From Pseudomonas baltica (lineage in GTDB: Bacteria > Pseudomonadota > Gammaproteobacteria > Pseudomonadales > Pseudomonadaceae): DNA of 64,000 nt. Below the pieces are notes generated by a model, which was given only the letters and a program-made list of their open reading frames with translations, was not told the origin of the DNA and did no database searches. Where the stretch lies: assembly GCF_014235765.1 (NCBI RefSeq), contig NZ_JACMYH010000001.1, forward strand, positions 62,001 to 126,000, written 5' to 3'. Made by a program: the position numbers and the translations under genes. Below, in pieces: positions 20,657 to 29,750 of this stretch; position 1 is the first letter of the stretch; every line of letters starts with the position of its first letter.

Positions 20657-22450
20657 ATGGCGCAGGGCATTTTTTTCTTTGTAGTCGGCCCAAGCGGAGC
20701 GGGGAAGGACTCGCTCATCGAAGGTGCCCGCGCCCGACTGGGCGGCAGCGGTCGGTACCTGTTCGCCCGGCGCACCATCACCCGCCCAAGCGGCGCGCCC
20801 GGCGAAGACCACACGGGGGTGACTGCCGAGCAGTTCCAGGCCAGCGTCGCGGCCGGCGAGTTCCTGCTCAGCTGGCATGCCCACGGCCTGAGCTATGGCT
20901 TGTCTGCCGATCTGTTGCAGGTGTTGGAGGCGGGTGGCCACGTCATCGCCAACGGTTCGCGCAGGATGATCCGCGAGGCCGCGGCGCGTGTGCCGCATCT
21001 GGTGGTGATCGAGGTCACTGCCGCGCCAGAGGTGCTTGCCGCGCGCATTCTGGGACGCGGGCGGGAGACTGCCGAGCAGGCCAGTGCGCGGGTGCTGCGT
21101 CAAGTGGACACACTGCCGGCGGACATCGAAACCCTGCGCGTCGACAACGACGGCACACTGGCCGCTGGCATCGAAGGTTTCATCGATGCCGTGCAGAGCG
21201 TCGCCCGACGTCACGCCGGGCTGCCGACCAGCCATCCACTGCTGGCGCGCAAGGTCCAGGGTCACGCGCTGGACGAAACACAGTACGAATCGTTGTTGCG
21301 CGACATCATCGAGGGTCGCTATACGGACAGCGAGATCGGCGCCTTCCTGGTGAGTGCCAGCCAGCACCTGTCGGATGCCGAGGTGATGGCCTTGGCCAGG
21401 GTGCGCACGCGATTTTCACCGATCATGCGCTGGGACCGGCCCATGGTGGTCGACAAGCACTCGATGGGCGGCGTCCCCGGTAGCCGGATTACCCTGATCG
21501 TGGTGCCGATCGTTGCGGCGCATGGGCTGGCCATGCCCAAGACCTCGTCGCGGGCGATCACTTCGGCGGCCGGCACGGCCGACGCCATGGAAGTCCTCGC
21601 CGAAGTGGAACTGACGCCTGCGCAAGTGCGTCAGTGCGTGGCCCACACCGGCGCCTGCATTGCCTGGAACGGTCGCCTCAACCATTCACATCTCGATGAG
21701 GTGATGAATACCATCACACGCCCGCTGCGCATCGACTCCACACGTTGGGCCGTGGCCTCCATTCTGTCCAAGAAACTGACTGCCGGTTCGACCCATGTCA
21801 TCGTCGATCTGCCGTTCGGCCCGCGTACCAAGCTTGCAAGCCGCGAGCAGGCGCAGGCACTGGGCGAGCTGTTCGAGCAGGTCGGTGCGTTGCTGGGCCT
21901 GACCGTAGTGGCGCTCGTCACCGATGGATCGCGGCCGGTGGGGCGCGGTATCGGGCCGGCGCTCGAAGTGCGCGATGTACGCTGGGTGCTTGAAGGCGCT
22001 GTGCAGGCACCGGCCGACCTGCGCGAGAAAGCCTTGGTGTTTGCCGCGCAGATTCTGGCCTGGGACCCGCAGGTCGGCAGCGTCGCCGCGGGTCGGCGAC
22101 GCGCCGAGCAGCTGTTGGACGAAGGCTGCGCCCTTGCTGCGTTCGAGCGCATGATCGACGCCCAGGGGCGCAGGGTGCCGGTGATGCCCAGCGCGCTGAC
22201 CTGCGCCGTCCGTGCACCCTGCGAAAGCCACGTGGCCCGGTTCGACGGCTGGCGCCTGGCGGAAATCGCACGGTGCGCCGGAGCGCCCCGGCACAAGGGC
22301 GCCGGCATCGACCTGAAGGTAGACAAGGGCACACCAGTGGCGCCGGGCGATGTGCTCTACGTTATCCATGGCGCGAGCGCTGACAGTCTGGAATGTGCGG
22401 CTCGGCTTGCCCATGCCTGCAGCGGAATCGAACTTGCGACCCCGCGCTGA
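20657..22450 (+). CDS. PhnN / AMP-phosphorylase-like fusion protein
   Basis: This 597-residue protein joins two enzymes in one continuous frame. Residues 1 to about 185 match PhnN, ribose 1,5-bisphosphate phosphokinase, which makes PRPP: the P-loop is GPSGAGKD at 11-18, then RRTITRPSG and NGSRRM. Residues from about 195 to the end match the thymidine/AMP phosphorylase family. The phosphate loop reads DKHSMGGVPG and the next motif KTSSRAITSAAGTADAMEV, both like archaeal AMP phosphorylase rather than true thymidine phosphorylase (GGVGD). AMP phosphorylases release ribose 1,5-bisphosphate, the PhnN substrate, so a channelled AMP-to-PRPP reaction is plausible. That coupling is inference. Other phn genes are absent from the window. 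The start has only a modest GGAG site. Confidence 0.88.
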   Translation: MAQGIFFFVVGPSGAGKDSLIEGARARLGGSGRYLFARRTITRPSGAPGEDHTGVTAEQFQASVAAGEFLLSWHAHGLSYGLSADLLQVLEAGGHVIANGSRRMIREAAARVPHLVVIEVTAAPEVLAARILGRGRETAEQASARVLRQVDTLPADIETLRVDNDGTLAAGIEGFIDAVQSVARRHAGLPTSHPLLARKVQGHALDETQYESLLRDIIEGRYTDSEIGAFLVSASQHLSDAEVMALARVRTRFSPIMRWDRPMVVDKHSMGGVPGSRITLIVVPIVAAHGLAMPKTSSRAITSAAGTADAMEVLAEVELTPAQVRQCVAHTGACIAWNGRLNHSHLDEVMNTITRPLRIDSTRWAVASILSKKLTAGSTHVIVDLPFGPRTKLASREQAQALGELFEQVGALLGLTVVALVTDGSRPVGRGIGPALEVRDVRWVLEGAVQAPADLREKALVFAAQILAWDPQVGSVAAGRRRAEQLLDEGCALAAFERMIDAQGRRVPVMPSALTCAVRAPCESHVARFDGWRLAEIARCAGAPRHKGAGIDLKVDKGTPVAPGDVLYVIHGASADSLECAARLAHACSGIELATPR

Positions 22451-22613
22451 TCGCCGTTGCGGCGGCCGCGCCAGGCGGGCTGGTTACCGTTCGTCGGCGC
22501 AACCTCGACAAATGGAATTCGCAGGCTTTTCCGCTCTCCTAACCTGAGTGTGGGAGTCGCCATCGCGGCGGTTACTTTCCTCAATCAATTCAAGTACACA
22601 GAAGGATTTGGCA

Positions 22614-23030
22614 ATGACTGATTCGCCGCGCATCGACGGCGCTTCCAAGGGAGCGAACCTGGTTCTGGTGGTGGAAGACGAAGCCGTGATTCGCGAATTC
22701 GTCTGCGAGCTGCTGACCGACGAGGGTTGGAAGACCGAGGGTGTCGAATCTGCGGATCATGCCCTCGCGTTTCTGAACCAGCATTCCAACGAAGTGGGTT
22801 TGTTGCTGACGGATATCCTGATGCCGGGCAGCATGAACGGCGCAGGCCTGGCCAACTATTCGGCACAGACCTGGCCCGAGATTCCGATCATGATCATGTC
22901 GGGGCACGAAACACCGGAAAGCTCCGGCGTGACCATTCCCGTCAGCTTCGTGCGCAAGCCTTGGACCCTGGGGCAGTTGCTCGACGGTGTCGAGAAGGCC
23001 CTGGCCACCGTGCCGCGCGCTGTCAGCTAG
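22614..23030 (+). CDS. Receiver-only response regulator
   Basis: This 138-residue protein is a single CheY-like receiver domain. The acidic pocket is Glu21-Asp22 (VVEDEAV), the phospho-acceptor is Asp67 (LLTDILMPG), and the conserved Lys is in VRKPW. There is no output domain, so it must act by protein contact or in a phosphorelay. The receiver starts at about residue 15, after a polar leader. No kinase adjoins it. ATG 22614 has an AGAAGGA ribosome site. Its 3' end overlaps pqiC by eight bases, tail to tail. Confidence 0.9.
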   Translation: MTDSPRIDGASKGANLVLVVEDEAVIREFVCELLTDEGWKTEGVESADHALAFLNQHSNEVGLLLTDILMPGSMNGAGLANYSAQTWPEIPIMIMSGHETPESSGVTIPVSFVRKPWTLGQLLDGVEKALATVPRAVS

Positions 23031-23625
23031 GACAAGCGCCGCTGCCCTGCACCCATTGGCGAGCAGTCGTCGCGATCTGCTTCGCCAATTGATCGATCAC
23101 GCGCTGGTGTGCCACCACCAGGCTGCTCAATTCCACTCCCGCCGTTTCGCGGATCTGACTCGCACAGGTCAAGCTACGGCGCGGCTGCGCACCCCCGCGC
23201 AGGCCCAGGCTCCACACCACGTCGACCAGTGCATATTGCCCCGGCAGCGAGTCGAAGCGCCGCACGTCGGTCTGCAACGACAGCACCGGGCGCTGCGCGT
23301 CCTTGGGTAGCCCGGCCAGGTCTCGCGTGCCCAGCTGGCGTTCGAGGCGATCGGTCAGGGCATCGTGAAACTCATCCGCCAACGGCGCGCTCCAACGATC
23401 GTTTTCCAGAATGGCGAGGTTGCCCTGGTTCTGCCGCACCACCAGTTGTGGCTGATCGACCTGCACCGGCATCCGCACGCCCAGCATCTCGAATTGGAAC
23501 GACGGCGCGGCCAGGCGGGCCGGGGTGCTCGGCGCGGTGTCCTGCAACGTGTAGTAGTGGGTGACCGGCGAGCTGCAGGCACTCAGGCCCAGGCTTGCGG
23601 CCAGCATCAGGGTGCGTTTGATCAT
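23023..23625 (-). CDS. pqiC: Intermembrane transport lipoprotein PqiC
   Basis: PqiC is an outer-membrane lipoprotein that docks the periplasm-spanning PqiB tube. The 200-residue protein has a lipobox, LSACSS, with Cys at residue 17, and the family opening VTHYYTLQ right after it. The Pfam-type ABC_trans_aux fold is expected. Its ATG overlaps the pqiB stop (ATGA), so the genes are coupled. It is last in pqiA-pqiA-pqiB-pqiC. Confidence 0.88.
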   Translation of the reverse strand: MIKRTLMLAASLGLSACSSPVTHYYTLQDTAPSTPARLAAPSFQFEMLGVRMPVQVDQPQLVVRQNQGNLAILENDRWSAPLADEFHDALTDRLERQLGTRDLAGLPKDAQRPVLSLQTDVRRFDSLPGQYALVDVVWSLGLRGGAQPRRSLTCASQIRETAGVELSSLVVAHQRVIDQLAKQIATTARQWVQGSGACPS

Positions 23626-25310
23626 GGTTGAGCTTCCGGTTGGATTTCACGTGAAGTATTGCTCGGGCTGCGGAAGGCGTCCGGCTCGCCCTGTTTGGTG
23701 CGGCCACGGATCAGCGCTTCCGGGTTGCGGCTGAGGAAGTCGGTCAGTACGCGCACCGAGCGCGCGGTGCGCTGAACTTCATCCATGGCCTGGCTCAGCT
23801 GCTGGCGCTCCGGCGAGTCGTCGGCAAACGTCGAATTCGCCGCGGCGAGCGTCTTTTGCGTCTGTTGCAGGGTGCCGCGCATCTGCGGCAGCACCTCGGC
23901 ATTGACCTGACGCAGGGTCTTCTGCATCTCGCTCAGGCTGCCATTGAGGTTGGTGGCGATCTCGTCGAGTGGCAGCTTGCTGATCTTGTCGACCACACCC
24001 TGCAGTTGTTCCTGAACCTTGTCCAGGCTGCCGGGCACCGTGGGGATGCGCAGCGGGCGAGCGGCCATGTCGAAGGCCACTGGCGTGGCATTGGGTATGA
24101 AGCTCAGCGAGATATACAACTGGCCGGTGATCAGGTTGGCGCTGCGAGCCTGGGCGCGCAGGCCCTGCTTGACGAAGGCCGACATCAGCTGGGCCGAACG
24201 TTCGTCGTCCTCGGTGCCCATCTGCTTGAGCAGCTTTTCGTGCGCCTTGCCCAGGCGATCCGGGTAGATCACCGCGCCGACCACGCTGGGAAAACTCTTG
24301 GTCTTGGCATCGTAGTCCAGGTTGACCGAGACCACCCGACCGATGTTGACGCCCATGAACTCCACCGGCGCGTTGACCGTGAGGCCGCGCAGCGACTGGT
24401 TGAAGTTCATGCTGATGTAGCGTGGATCACCGTCGGGCGGCGCCAGTGCGGTTTCCTGATCCCCGAACAGGTCGAAGCGCGAGCGTTCGGTGGCCGGCGT
24501 CGCGTTGGGGCTGTACTTGGGCTCGACGAAAGCGACACCGCCGGCAAGGATGGTCGACAGCGATTCGGTGTTCACCTTCAGGCCGCTGGCACCCACGGTC
24601 AGGTCGATGCCGCTGGCGTTCCAGAAGCGCGTGTCGGTGGTGACGAATTTGTCGTTGGGCGCATGCACGAAGATCTCCACGTCGACACCCTTGCCGTCCT
24701 CGGCCAGTTGGTACGACACCACCTGGCCGACTTCGATGCGGCGATAGTAGACCGGCGAGCCGATGTCCAGCGAACCCAGGTCCTCGGTGTGCAGGGTGAA
24801 CCGCTTGCCTTGCTCGCCATAGGTGATCGGCGGTGGTGTTTCCTTGCCGACGAACTGTTTCTTGCGCTCTTCGGCGCTGCCCGCGTCGGCGCCGATGAAG
24901 GCACCGGAGAGCAGGGTGTCGACGCCGGAAATGCCATTGGCACCGATGCGCGGGCGCACCACCCAGAACACCGAGTCTTCGGCGGTGAAGCCTTCGGCGG
25001 ACTTGTTCAGGTCAACCTTGGCCACCACATGGCTGCGGTCGTCGCTGAGCGCAATGGCGGTCACCTGGCCGATCACCACGTTCTTGTATTTGACCTGGGT
25101 CTTGTTGGCCTCCAGGCCCATGGCGGTCTGAAAGCTGATCTCGATCTGCGGCCCGGCATTGAGGCCGTTGCTGATCAGCATCGAGGCGCCCACCACGGCG
25201 GCGATGATCGGCACGATCCACACCAGCGAGACATTGAAACGACGCGTCTTGACCGCCGGCGCAGCGGCAGGGGACGGGGGGGTGGAACCTGGACGATCAG
25301 ACATCTTCAA
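23622..25310 (-). CDS. pqiB: Intermembrane transport protein PqiB
   Basis: PqiB forms a stack of MCE (MlaD) rings that bridges the inner and outer membranes for lipid traffic. The 562-residue protein has one membrane segment at about residues 27-46 and three MlaD repeats (one starts ALEANKTQVKYKNVVIGQV-like near 66). A long C-terminal helical region contains LSEMQKTLRQVNAEVLPQM. It starts inside the end of the second pqiA gene, a 14-base overlap, and overlaps pqiC by four. Confidence 0.9.
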   Translation of the reverse strand: MKMSDRPGSTPPSPAAAPAVKTRRFNVSLVWIVPIIAAVVGASMLISNGLNAGPQIEISFQTAMGLEANKTQVKYKNVVIGQVTAIALSDDRSHVVAKVDLNKSAEGFTAEDSVFWVVRPRIGANGISGVDTLLSGAFIGADAGSAEERKKQFVGKETPPPITYGEQGKRFTLHTEDLGSLDIGSPVYYRRIEVGQVVSYQLAEDGKGVDVEIFVHAPNDKFVTTDTRFWNASGIDLTVGASGLKVNTESLSTILAGGVAFVEPKYSPNATPATERSRFDLFGDQETALAPPDGDPRYISMNFNQSLRGLTVNAPVEFMGVNIGRVVSVNLDYDAKTKSFPSVVGAVIYPDRLGKAHEKLLKQMGTEDDERSAQLMSAFVKQGLRAQARSANLITGQLYISLSFIPNATPVAFDMAARPLRIPTVPGSLDKVQEQLQGVVDKISKLPLDEIATNLNGSLSEMQKTLRQVNAEVLPQMRGTLQQTQKTLAAANSTFADDSPERQQLSQAMDEVQRTARSVRVLTDFLSRNPEALIRGRTKQGEPDAFRSPSNTSREIQPEAQP

Positions 25311-25911
25311 CCTCTACATCCCAGATGAGCCGGGGATCGAAACTCATGGCGGCAAGCATGGTGAGTACCACCACCAGACCGAAAAACACGATACCCAGCA
25401 ATGGGTCGATGGAACTCAGCGAACGGAACTGCACCAGCGCGGCTACCAGCGCCACCACCAGCACGTCGAGCATCGACCAATAGCCGATCAACTCGATGAA
25501 GCGATACAGCCGGGCCCGCTCGCGCATGGCCCAGTGGCTCTTGCGCTGACAAGTTATCAGCAGCGTGCCCAGGATCATGAACTTCATGCAGGGCACCACC
25601 ACGCTGGCGAAGAAGATCAGCACGGCGATGTCCCACGAGCCGCCGTGCCAGAACTCGATGACACCACTCATGATGGTGTTTTCGCTGGCATTGCCGAACA
25701 TGTTGGTGCGCATCACCGGCAGCAGGTTGGCGGGGATGTACAGGATCAGGGCCGCGATCAGCAGCGCCCAGGTACGGGCAATGCTGTCGGGCCTGCGTGC
25801 GTGGACTGTGGAGTGGCAGCGCGGGCAGTGATGTTCACCTGTCTGGCAGATGTGCCCACAGGTGTGGCACAGCACCAGGCCGACTTGTCGGGCGTAGACC
25901 GGCTCGCTCAT
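25297..25911 (-). CDS. pqiA: Paraquat-inducible protein A, second copy
   Basis: This 204-residue inner-membrane protein matches one half of Escherichia coli PqiA. It has two CxxC pairs at the N-terminus (CHTCGH and CPRC, about residues 15-32), which probably bind a metal, then four membrane helices with the PANLLPVM motif. Its ATG overlaps the stop of the preceding pqiA by four bases. PqiA is thought to work with PqiB and PqiC in membrane lipid homeostasis. Confidence 0.88.
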   Translation of the reverse strand: MSEPVYARQVGLVLCHTCGHICQTGEHHCPRCHSTVHARRPDSIARTWALLIAALILYIPANLLPVMRTNMFGNASENTIMSGVIEFWHGGSWDIAVLIFFASVVVPCMKFMILGTLLITCQRKSHWAMRERARLYRFIELIGYWSMLDVLVVALVAALVQFRSLSSIDPLLGIVFFGLVVVLTMLAAMSFDPRLIWDVEVEDV

Positions 25912-26519
25912 CGCAGCTGTCCTTCCAGGTCATCCCAGAGCCGGCGGATGCCCTTGCCCGAGATCAGGATCAGCAGCACCGTGACCATGCCCAGCGCCCA
26001 CAGGCCGACGCCAGGATGCACGTCGAGCATGCCGGCCAGCTTGATGATGGCGACCAGAATGCCCAACAGGCAGACTTCGAGCATGCTCCATGGGCGCAGG
26101 TGTTCCAAGGCTCGCATGCAGGTGCGAAAGCCGGGCGCGGCGCGCCCTGCAGTGGCGAACCCGAGCAACCAGCACAGCAGGCAGATCTGCAACAGCGGGG
26201 CAAGGATGATGGTCAGCCCGGTGACGGCAGCCATGGGCGTGATGCGCCCTTGGGCCAATGCCTCGACCGAAGCGAGCAGGGTGGCCTGGTTGCTCAGGCC
26301 TTCCATGCTGATGCTGATCACCGGGAAGGCGTTGGCCAGCATGAACAGCATGGCGGCAGTCAAGGCGAGGGCGAACAGCGCCTGGATGCTCAGGCGATGG
26401 CCGCGTTCGAGCACCGCGCCACAGCGCGTGCATTCGGCTTTTTGGCCATGGGCCAGCGTCACCGATTCGAACAGTGAATCGCAGTGTTCACAGATGATGC
26501 GGCGCGAAGACGTATTCAT
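25908..26519 (-). CDS. pqiA: Paraquat-inducible protein A, first copy
   Basis: This 203-residue membrane protein is the first gene of the pqi operon and corresponds to the other half of the two-domain E. coli PqiA. It carries CEHCDSL and CTRCGAVL cysteine pairs near residues 11-35, followed by four membrane helices containing NAFPVISI. The start is ATG 26519 (MNTSSRRII); an in-frame upstream ATG lacks a ribosome site. The two copies are about half the usual PqiA length each, indicating a split gene rather than a simple duplicate. Confidence 0.87.
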   Translation of the reverse strand: MNTSSRRIICEHCDSLFESVTLAHGQKAECTRCGAVLERGHRLSIQALFALALTAAMLFMLANAFPVISISMEGLSNQATLLASVEALAQGRITPMAAVTGLTIILAPLLQICLLCWLLGFATAGRAAPGFRTCMRALEHLRPWSMLEVCLLGILVAIIKLAGMLDVHPGVGLWALGMVTVLLILISGKGIRRLWDDLEGQLR

Positions 26520-26801
26520 TCGACAATGGGCATGGGTGAAGGCCTGCGGACGAGGGCGCGCATTTCCCCAGATTCGACGCGACATGTCTAGTCCAGTGGC
26601 GCGGTGCCATGAGTATCTGAGTCATGATAGTGGTGTGCGTTCCGTCTGGCGATAGCCATGCGCGGCGGACCAGGGGCGAGCCGTGTTTTTCTCGCCTGCG
26701 GGTTGTCAGCACCAAATGGCATGACATCTGGAAATATCCTCGCTTGTGACGAGTATTCGCCCGCCTCGATACTTTCGGCACACCCGTCGTCGAGCATTGT
26801 C

Positions 26802-27998
26802 ATGGCCCTGGACTACCGTTTCACCCCAGCCTTCGAAAACCCCACGGGCTCGGCCATACGCGAGCTGTTCAAGTACCTGTCGCTGCCGGGCATGATTTCC
26901 TTCGCCGGCGGCTATCCGGCCTCGACGTTCTTCGACCAGTCCGGCCTGCGTGACGCCGCAGAGCAGGCCATGCGCGAAACGCCCCTGGACTGCCTGCAAT
27001 ACGCCGCCACCGAAGGCCTGCCCGCTCTGCTCGAACAGCTGGCGGAGCTGATGCAGCGACGCGGCGCCGCGGTGAAGACCGAGGACATGGTGGTGACGAC
27101 CGGCTCGCAGCAAGGCTTCGACTTGTTGCTCAAGGTGCTGCTGGTACCCGGCGCCACGGTGCTGGTGGAATGCCCGACCTATCCAGCAGCGCTGCAGGCG
27201 TTGCGCCTGGCCGGGGCGCAGGTGCTCAGCGCGGCGACCGATGCCGACGGCTTGGACACCGACGCGTTGGCGCAACAACTCGCCCAGCGTACGCCCGGCG
27301 ATGTGGCCATGCTGTATTGCGTACCGACCTTCGCCAACCCTACCGGGGCCTGCCTGCCGTTGGCGCGACGCCTGGCGCTATTGAAGTTGGCGGTCGCGCA
27401 CGATTTTCTGCTGGTCGAAGACGATCCCTACGGTGCGTTGCGTTTCGCCGGTGAGGACGTGCCGTCGCTGCTGGCACTGAGTCGCCAGGTCGAGGGCGCC
27501 GAGGGCCGGGTGATCCATCTGTCCAGTCTGTCCAAGGTGCTGGCGCCAGGGCTGCGCGTGGGCTGGATGGTGGCACCTGCGGCGATCCGCCAGCGCTGTC
27601 TGGTGGCCAAGCAGACCGTGGACCTCTGCACCTCGCCCTGGGCGCAGCGCATTGCGGCCAACTACCTTGCGGCGGGGGCATTGGAGCGGGCTTTGCCGGG
27701 CCTGGCCGAGGGCTACCGGAAGAAATGCGAGCGGATGCTGGCAGGGCTGCAGCCGATGGCCGAATACCTGGAGGTCAGCCCGCCTGCTGGGGGAATGTTC
27801 GTCTGGGGTCGCTGCCGCCACGGGCTGGACGCCAAGGCGCTGCTGCCGCGAGCGATCGAGCAGAAGGTGCTGTTCGTGCCGGGCAGCGCGTTCTATGCCC
27901 ACGACCCCGACCCAAGCAGTATTCGCCTGTCGTTCGCCGCGCCGGGGCTTGCCGACATCGACGAAGGCCTCGAGCGCCTGCGCCGCGCCTTCCTGTAG
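26802..27998 (+). CDS. PLP-dependent aminotransferase, class I/II
   Basis: This 398-residue fold-type I aminotransferase resembles the 2-aminoadipate / LysN / MocR-catalytic group. The substrate-side opening is FKYLSLPGMISFAGGYP, the PLP-phosphate contact is TGSQQGFDLL, the Asn and Asp-Tyr contacts are in FANPTG and EDDPYG, and the Schiff-base Lys is in SSLSKVLAPGLRVGW. No DNA-binding domain precedes it. I chose ATG 26802; the upstream in-frame extension lacks family likeness. Its stop codon is contributed by a REPIN that starts right there. The true amino donor is not clear. Confidence 0.88.
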   Translation: MALDYRFTPAFENPTGSAIRELFKYLSLPGMISFAGGYPASTFFDQSGLRDAAEQAMRETPLDCLQYAATEGLPALLEQLAELMQRRGAAVKTEDMVVTTGSQQGFDLLLKVLLVPGATVLVECPTYPAALQALRLAGAQVLSAATDADGLDTDALAQQLAQRTPGDVAMLYCVPTFANPTGACLPLARRLALLKLAVAHDFLLVEDDPYGALRFAGEDVPSLLALSRQVEGAEGRVIHLSSLSKVLAPGLRVGWMVAPAAIRQRCLVAKQTVDLCTSPWAQRIAANYLAAGALERALPGLAEGYRKKCERMLAGLQPMAEYLEVSPPAGGMFVWGRCRHGLDAKALLPRAIEQKVLFVPGSAFYAHDPDPSSIRLSFAAPGLADIDEGLERLRRAFL

Positions 27999-28082
27999 CA
28001 GCGGCGCAAGCCGCGTCACCGGCGCTGTGGCCTATCTGAAACAACACGCTGACGCCGGACGCGACTCGCGCCGCTGCTACAG
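27993..28082. repeat. REPIN overlapping the aminotransferase stop codon
   Basis: A REP half (CTGTAGCAGCGGCGCAAGCC) at 27993 and its inverted mate (ACTCGCGCCGCTGCTACAG) ending at 28082 flank a spacer of about 35 bases. The TAG of the aminotransferase lies inside the first half. The same core recurs in the array at 36847-37190 and at 37212. Confidence 0.9.
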
Positions 28083-28108
28083 AGGTGCCGAGCCATGCGT
28101 GGCAAGAA

Positions 28109-28612
28109 TTACCGTAAGGGATCCAGGGACAATGAATCGCGCTCCTCGAAGAAGAACTCGTCGCAGTTATTGCCAGGGCCTTTACGGTCCACCACCAGGA
28201 AGTCATCGCCATCGGCCAAGGCCAATATCGGATGGTGCCAGACGCCCTGATGGTAGTTGATGCCCTGATGCCCATCGCTACGAAAAGCTCGCACTGCTTC
28301 ACTGTGCGGCACCTCACCGGCCGGGGCCACCACGATGAGGAACGCCTTGCCCTGCAACGGGATGAACGCCTGGCTGCCCAGCGGGTGGCGTTCCAGCATG
28401 CGCACGGTCAGCGGCATCGGCAGGGCCTGGGCGCGAAAGATGCTGATCACGGCCTGATCCTGCGCAGTGCCAAGCTGCACGTCGGCGAGGCGATCGAAGC
28501 GTTGCGTGGAGCCGTTGTTGATCAGGAAGTGCGCGCTGCCCTGGGTTTCGATGACGTCGCCGAAAGGGGCGAATGCGGCTTTGCTCAGGGGTTCGATGGT
28601 CAATGTACGCAT
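28109..28612 (-). CDS. allA: Ureidoglycolate lyase
   Basis: AllA splits ureidoglycolate into glyoxylate and urea, the last step of allantoin breakdown in this set. The 167-residue protein is a cupin-type enzyme. Visible conserved parts are the opening LTIEPLSKAAFAPFGDVIE, MLERHPLGSQAFIPL and NYHQGVWHHP. It starts 73 bases after allantoicase and is the last gene of puuE-uraD-alc-allA. The urate oxidase gene that often follows in pseudomonads is not here. Confidence 0.92.
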   Translation of the reverse strand: MRTLTIEPLSKAAFAPFGDVIETQGSAHFLINNGSTQRFDRLADVQLGTAQDQAVISIFRAQALPMPLTVRMLERHPLGSQAFIPLQGKAFLIVVAPAGEVPHSEAVRAFRSDGHQGINYHQGVWHHPILALADGDDFLVVDRKGPGNNCDEFFFEERDSLSLDPLR

Positions 28613-28685
28613 GAAGGGCCTCGTCGTTGATTAACGCTGCCTGGGTGGTCGATCCACCTGGGCAGCCGAGCGGATGCCGAGCCGG

Positions 28686-29681
28686 CTACCTGGCCAGGGT
28701 ACCCAGTACGCGCAGGCGGCTCACGCCTCCGTCGGGGAACACGTTCAGGCGGATATGGGTGATCGGCCCCAGCGCCTTGATCTGTTCGGCGAAGCTGTGT
28801 TCCTGGTGCATCTGCAGTTTCTGGCTGGGCAGCAGCTCGCGCCAGAACAGGCTCTGGGTCTCGATCTGGCTGTCGGTGCCACCTTTGACGAATGCGCCCT
28901 GGATCGAGCAGCTGTCGGGGTAGTTGCCTTTGAAGTGCAAGGTGTCGACCACCACCTGCGTCACCACCCCGGCGTGACCCAGGGCCACGATGACCCAGTC
29001 ATTGCCCGGCGTGCGTCGGCGTGCGGTTTCCCAGCCATCACCCATGTTGACCCCGCGGCCGGGATTGAGCAGGTTGCTCATGCTGCCGTAGTGCTCGTCC
29101 GAACAGGCCAGCACGCGTCCACCGTTGAGCGCGCTGGCAAGGTCCAATGGCTCTTCGTCGCTGACGCTCGACCAACTGCGAAAGGGGATGCCGTATACGC
29201 GCAGGCGTGCGACGCCGCCGTCCGGATAAATATTGAAGCGCAGATGGCTGAACGCGCTGTCGTTGTCGATGCTGTGGTAGTGATGGCTGTTGCCCTGCAG
29301 TTCCACCGCGCCGAGGATCTCGACCCACTGCGTCTGGTCATCGGGCTCGCCTTCGCTGATGAAGCACGCTTCCAGCGACGCCGAGGGAGGGAAGTTGCCG
29401 GTGAAGAACGAGGTGTCGATGTCCACACCCTTGATCGAGCCCGGCGCGCCCAGGCGGATCACCGCCGTGTCATGGCCTTCGAAGCGCTTGCGCCGCGATT
29501 CCCAGCCATCCATCCACTTGCCGTTGTCGTCGAACACGCCTTCCTTCCACACCGCCGGGGTGGGCTGGAACAGCCGGTTGACGTCGGCGAACCAATCATC
29601 GGTCACCGAAATGGCGCGGGTACCGAGGCGGGCATCCGCCAGGTTGACGTATTTCTGGAACGGTGCGGCGTAGGCTTTCAT
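28686..29681 (-). CDS. alc: Allantoicase
   Basis: Allantoicase hydrolyses allantoate to ureidoglycolate and urea. The 331-residue protein consists of two similar jelly-roll halves. Each contains a DGWE-R-R element ([10 protein letters not shown] early, [11 protein letters not shown] later) and a FNIYPDGG / LNVFPDGG motif followed by RLRV. This internal duplication is characteristic of the family. It lies 69 bases after uraD in the leftward ureide operon. Confidence 0.95.
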   Translation of the reverse strand: MKAYAAPFQKYVNLADARLGTRAISVTDDWFADVNRLFQPTPAVWKEGVFDDNGKWMDGWESRRKRFEGHDTAVIRLGAPGSIKGVDIDTSFFTGNFPPSASLEACFISEGEPDDQTQWVEILGAVELQGNSHHYHSIDNDSAFSHLRFNIYPDGGVARLRVYGIPFRSWSSVSDEEPLDLASALNGGRVLACSDEHYGSMSNLLNPGRGVNMGDGWETARRRTPGNDWVIVALGHAGVVTQVVVDTLHFKGNYPDSCSIQGAFVKGGTDSQIETQSLFWRELLPSQKLQMHQEHSFAEQIKALGPITHIRLNVFPDGGVSRLRVLGTLAR

Positions 29682-29750
29682 GAATGCGGGTCTGCCTTGA
29701 ACGGTGGTGAGAGGAAAATCGCGGCGGGCGCGATGGCATGGCTGCAGCGG

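Noticed and set aside
18785..21367. An 860-codon leftward frame that extends the MFS gene far upstream through the REPIN array and into the PhnN-fusion gene.
   Set aside because: Only the part from 20080 down has transporter likeness. The rest is repeated REP-derived residues with a 35-residue period and antisense of another gene.
20657..22450. Annotation of the C-terminal half as thymidine phosphorylase (deoA).
   Set aside because: The phosphate loop is GGVPG and the following motif is KTSSRAITS, as in AMP phosphorylases; deoA neighbours are also absent.
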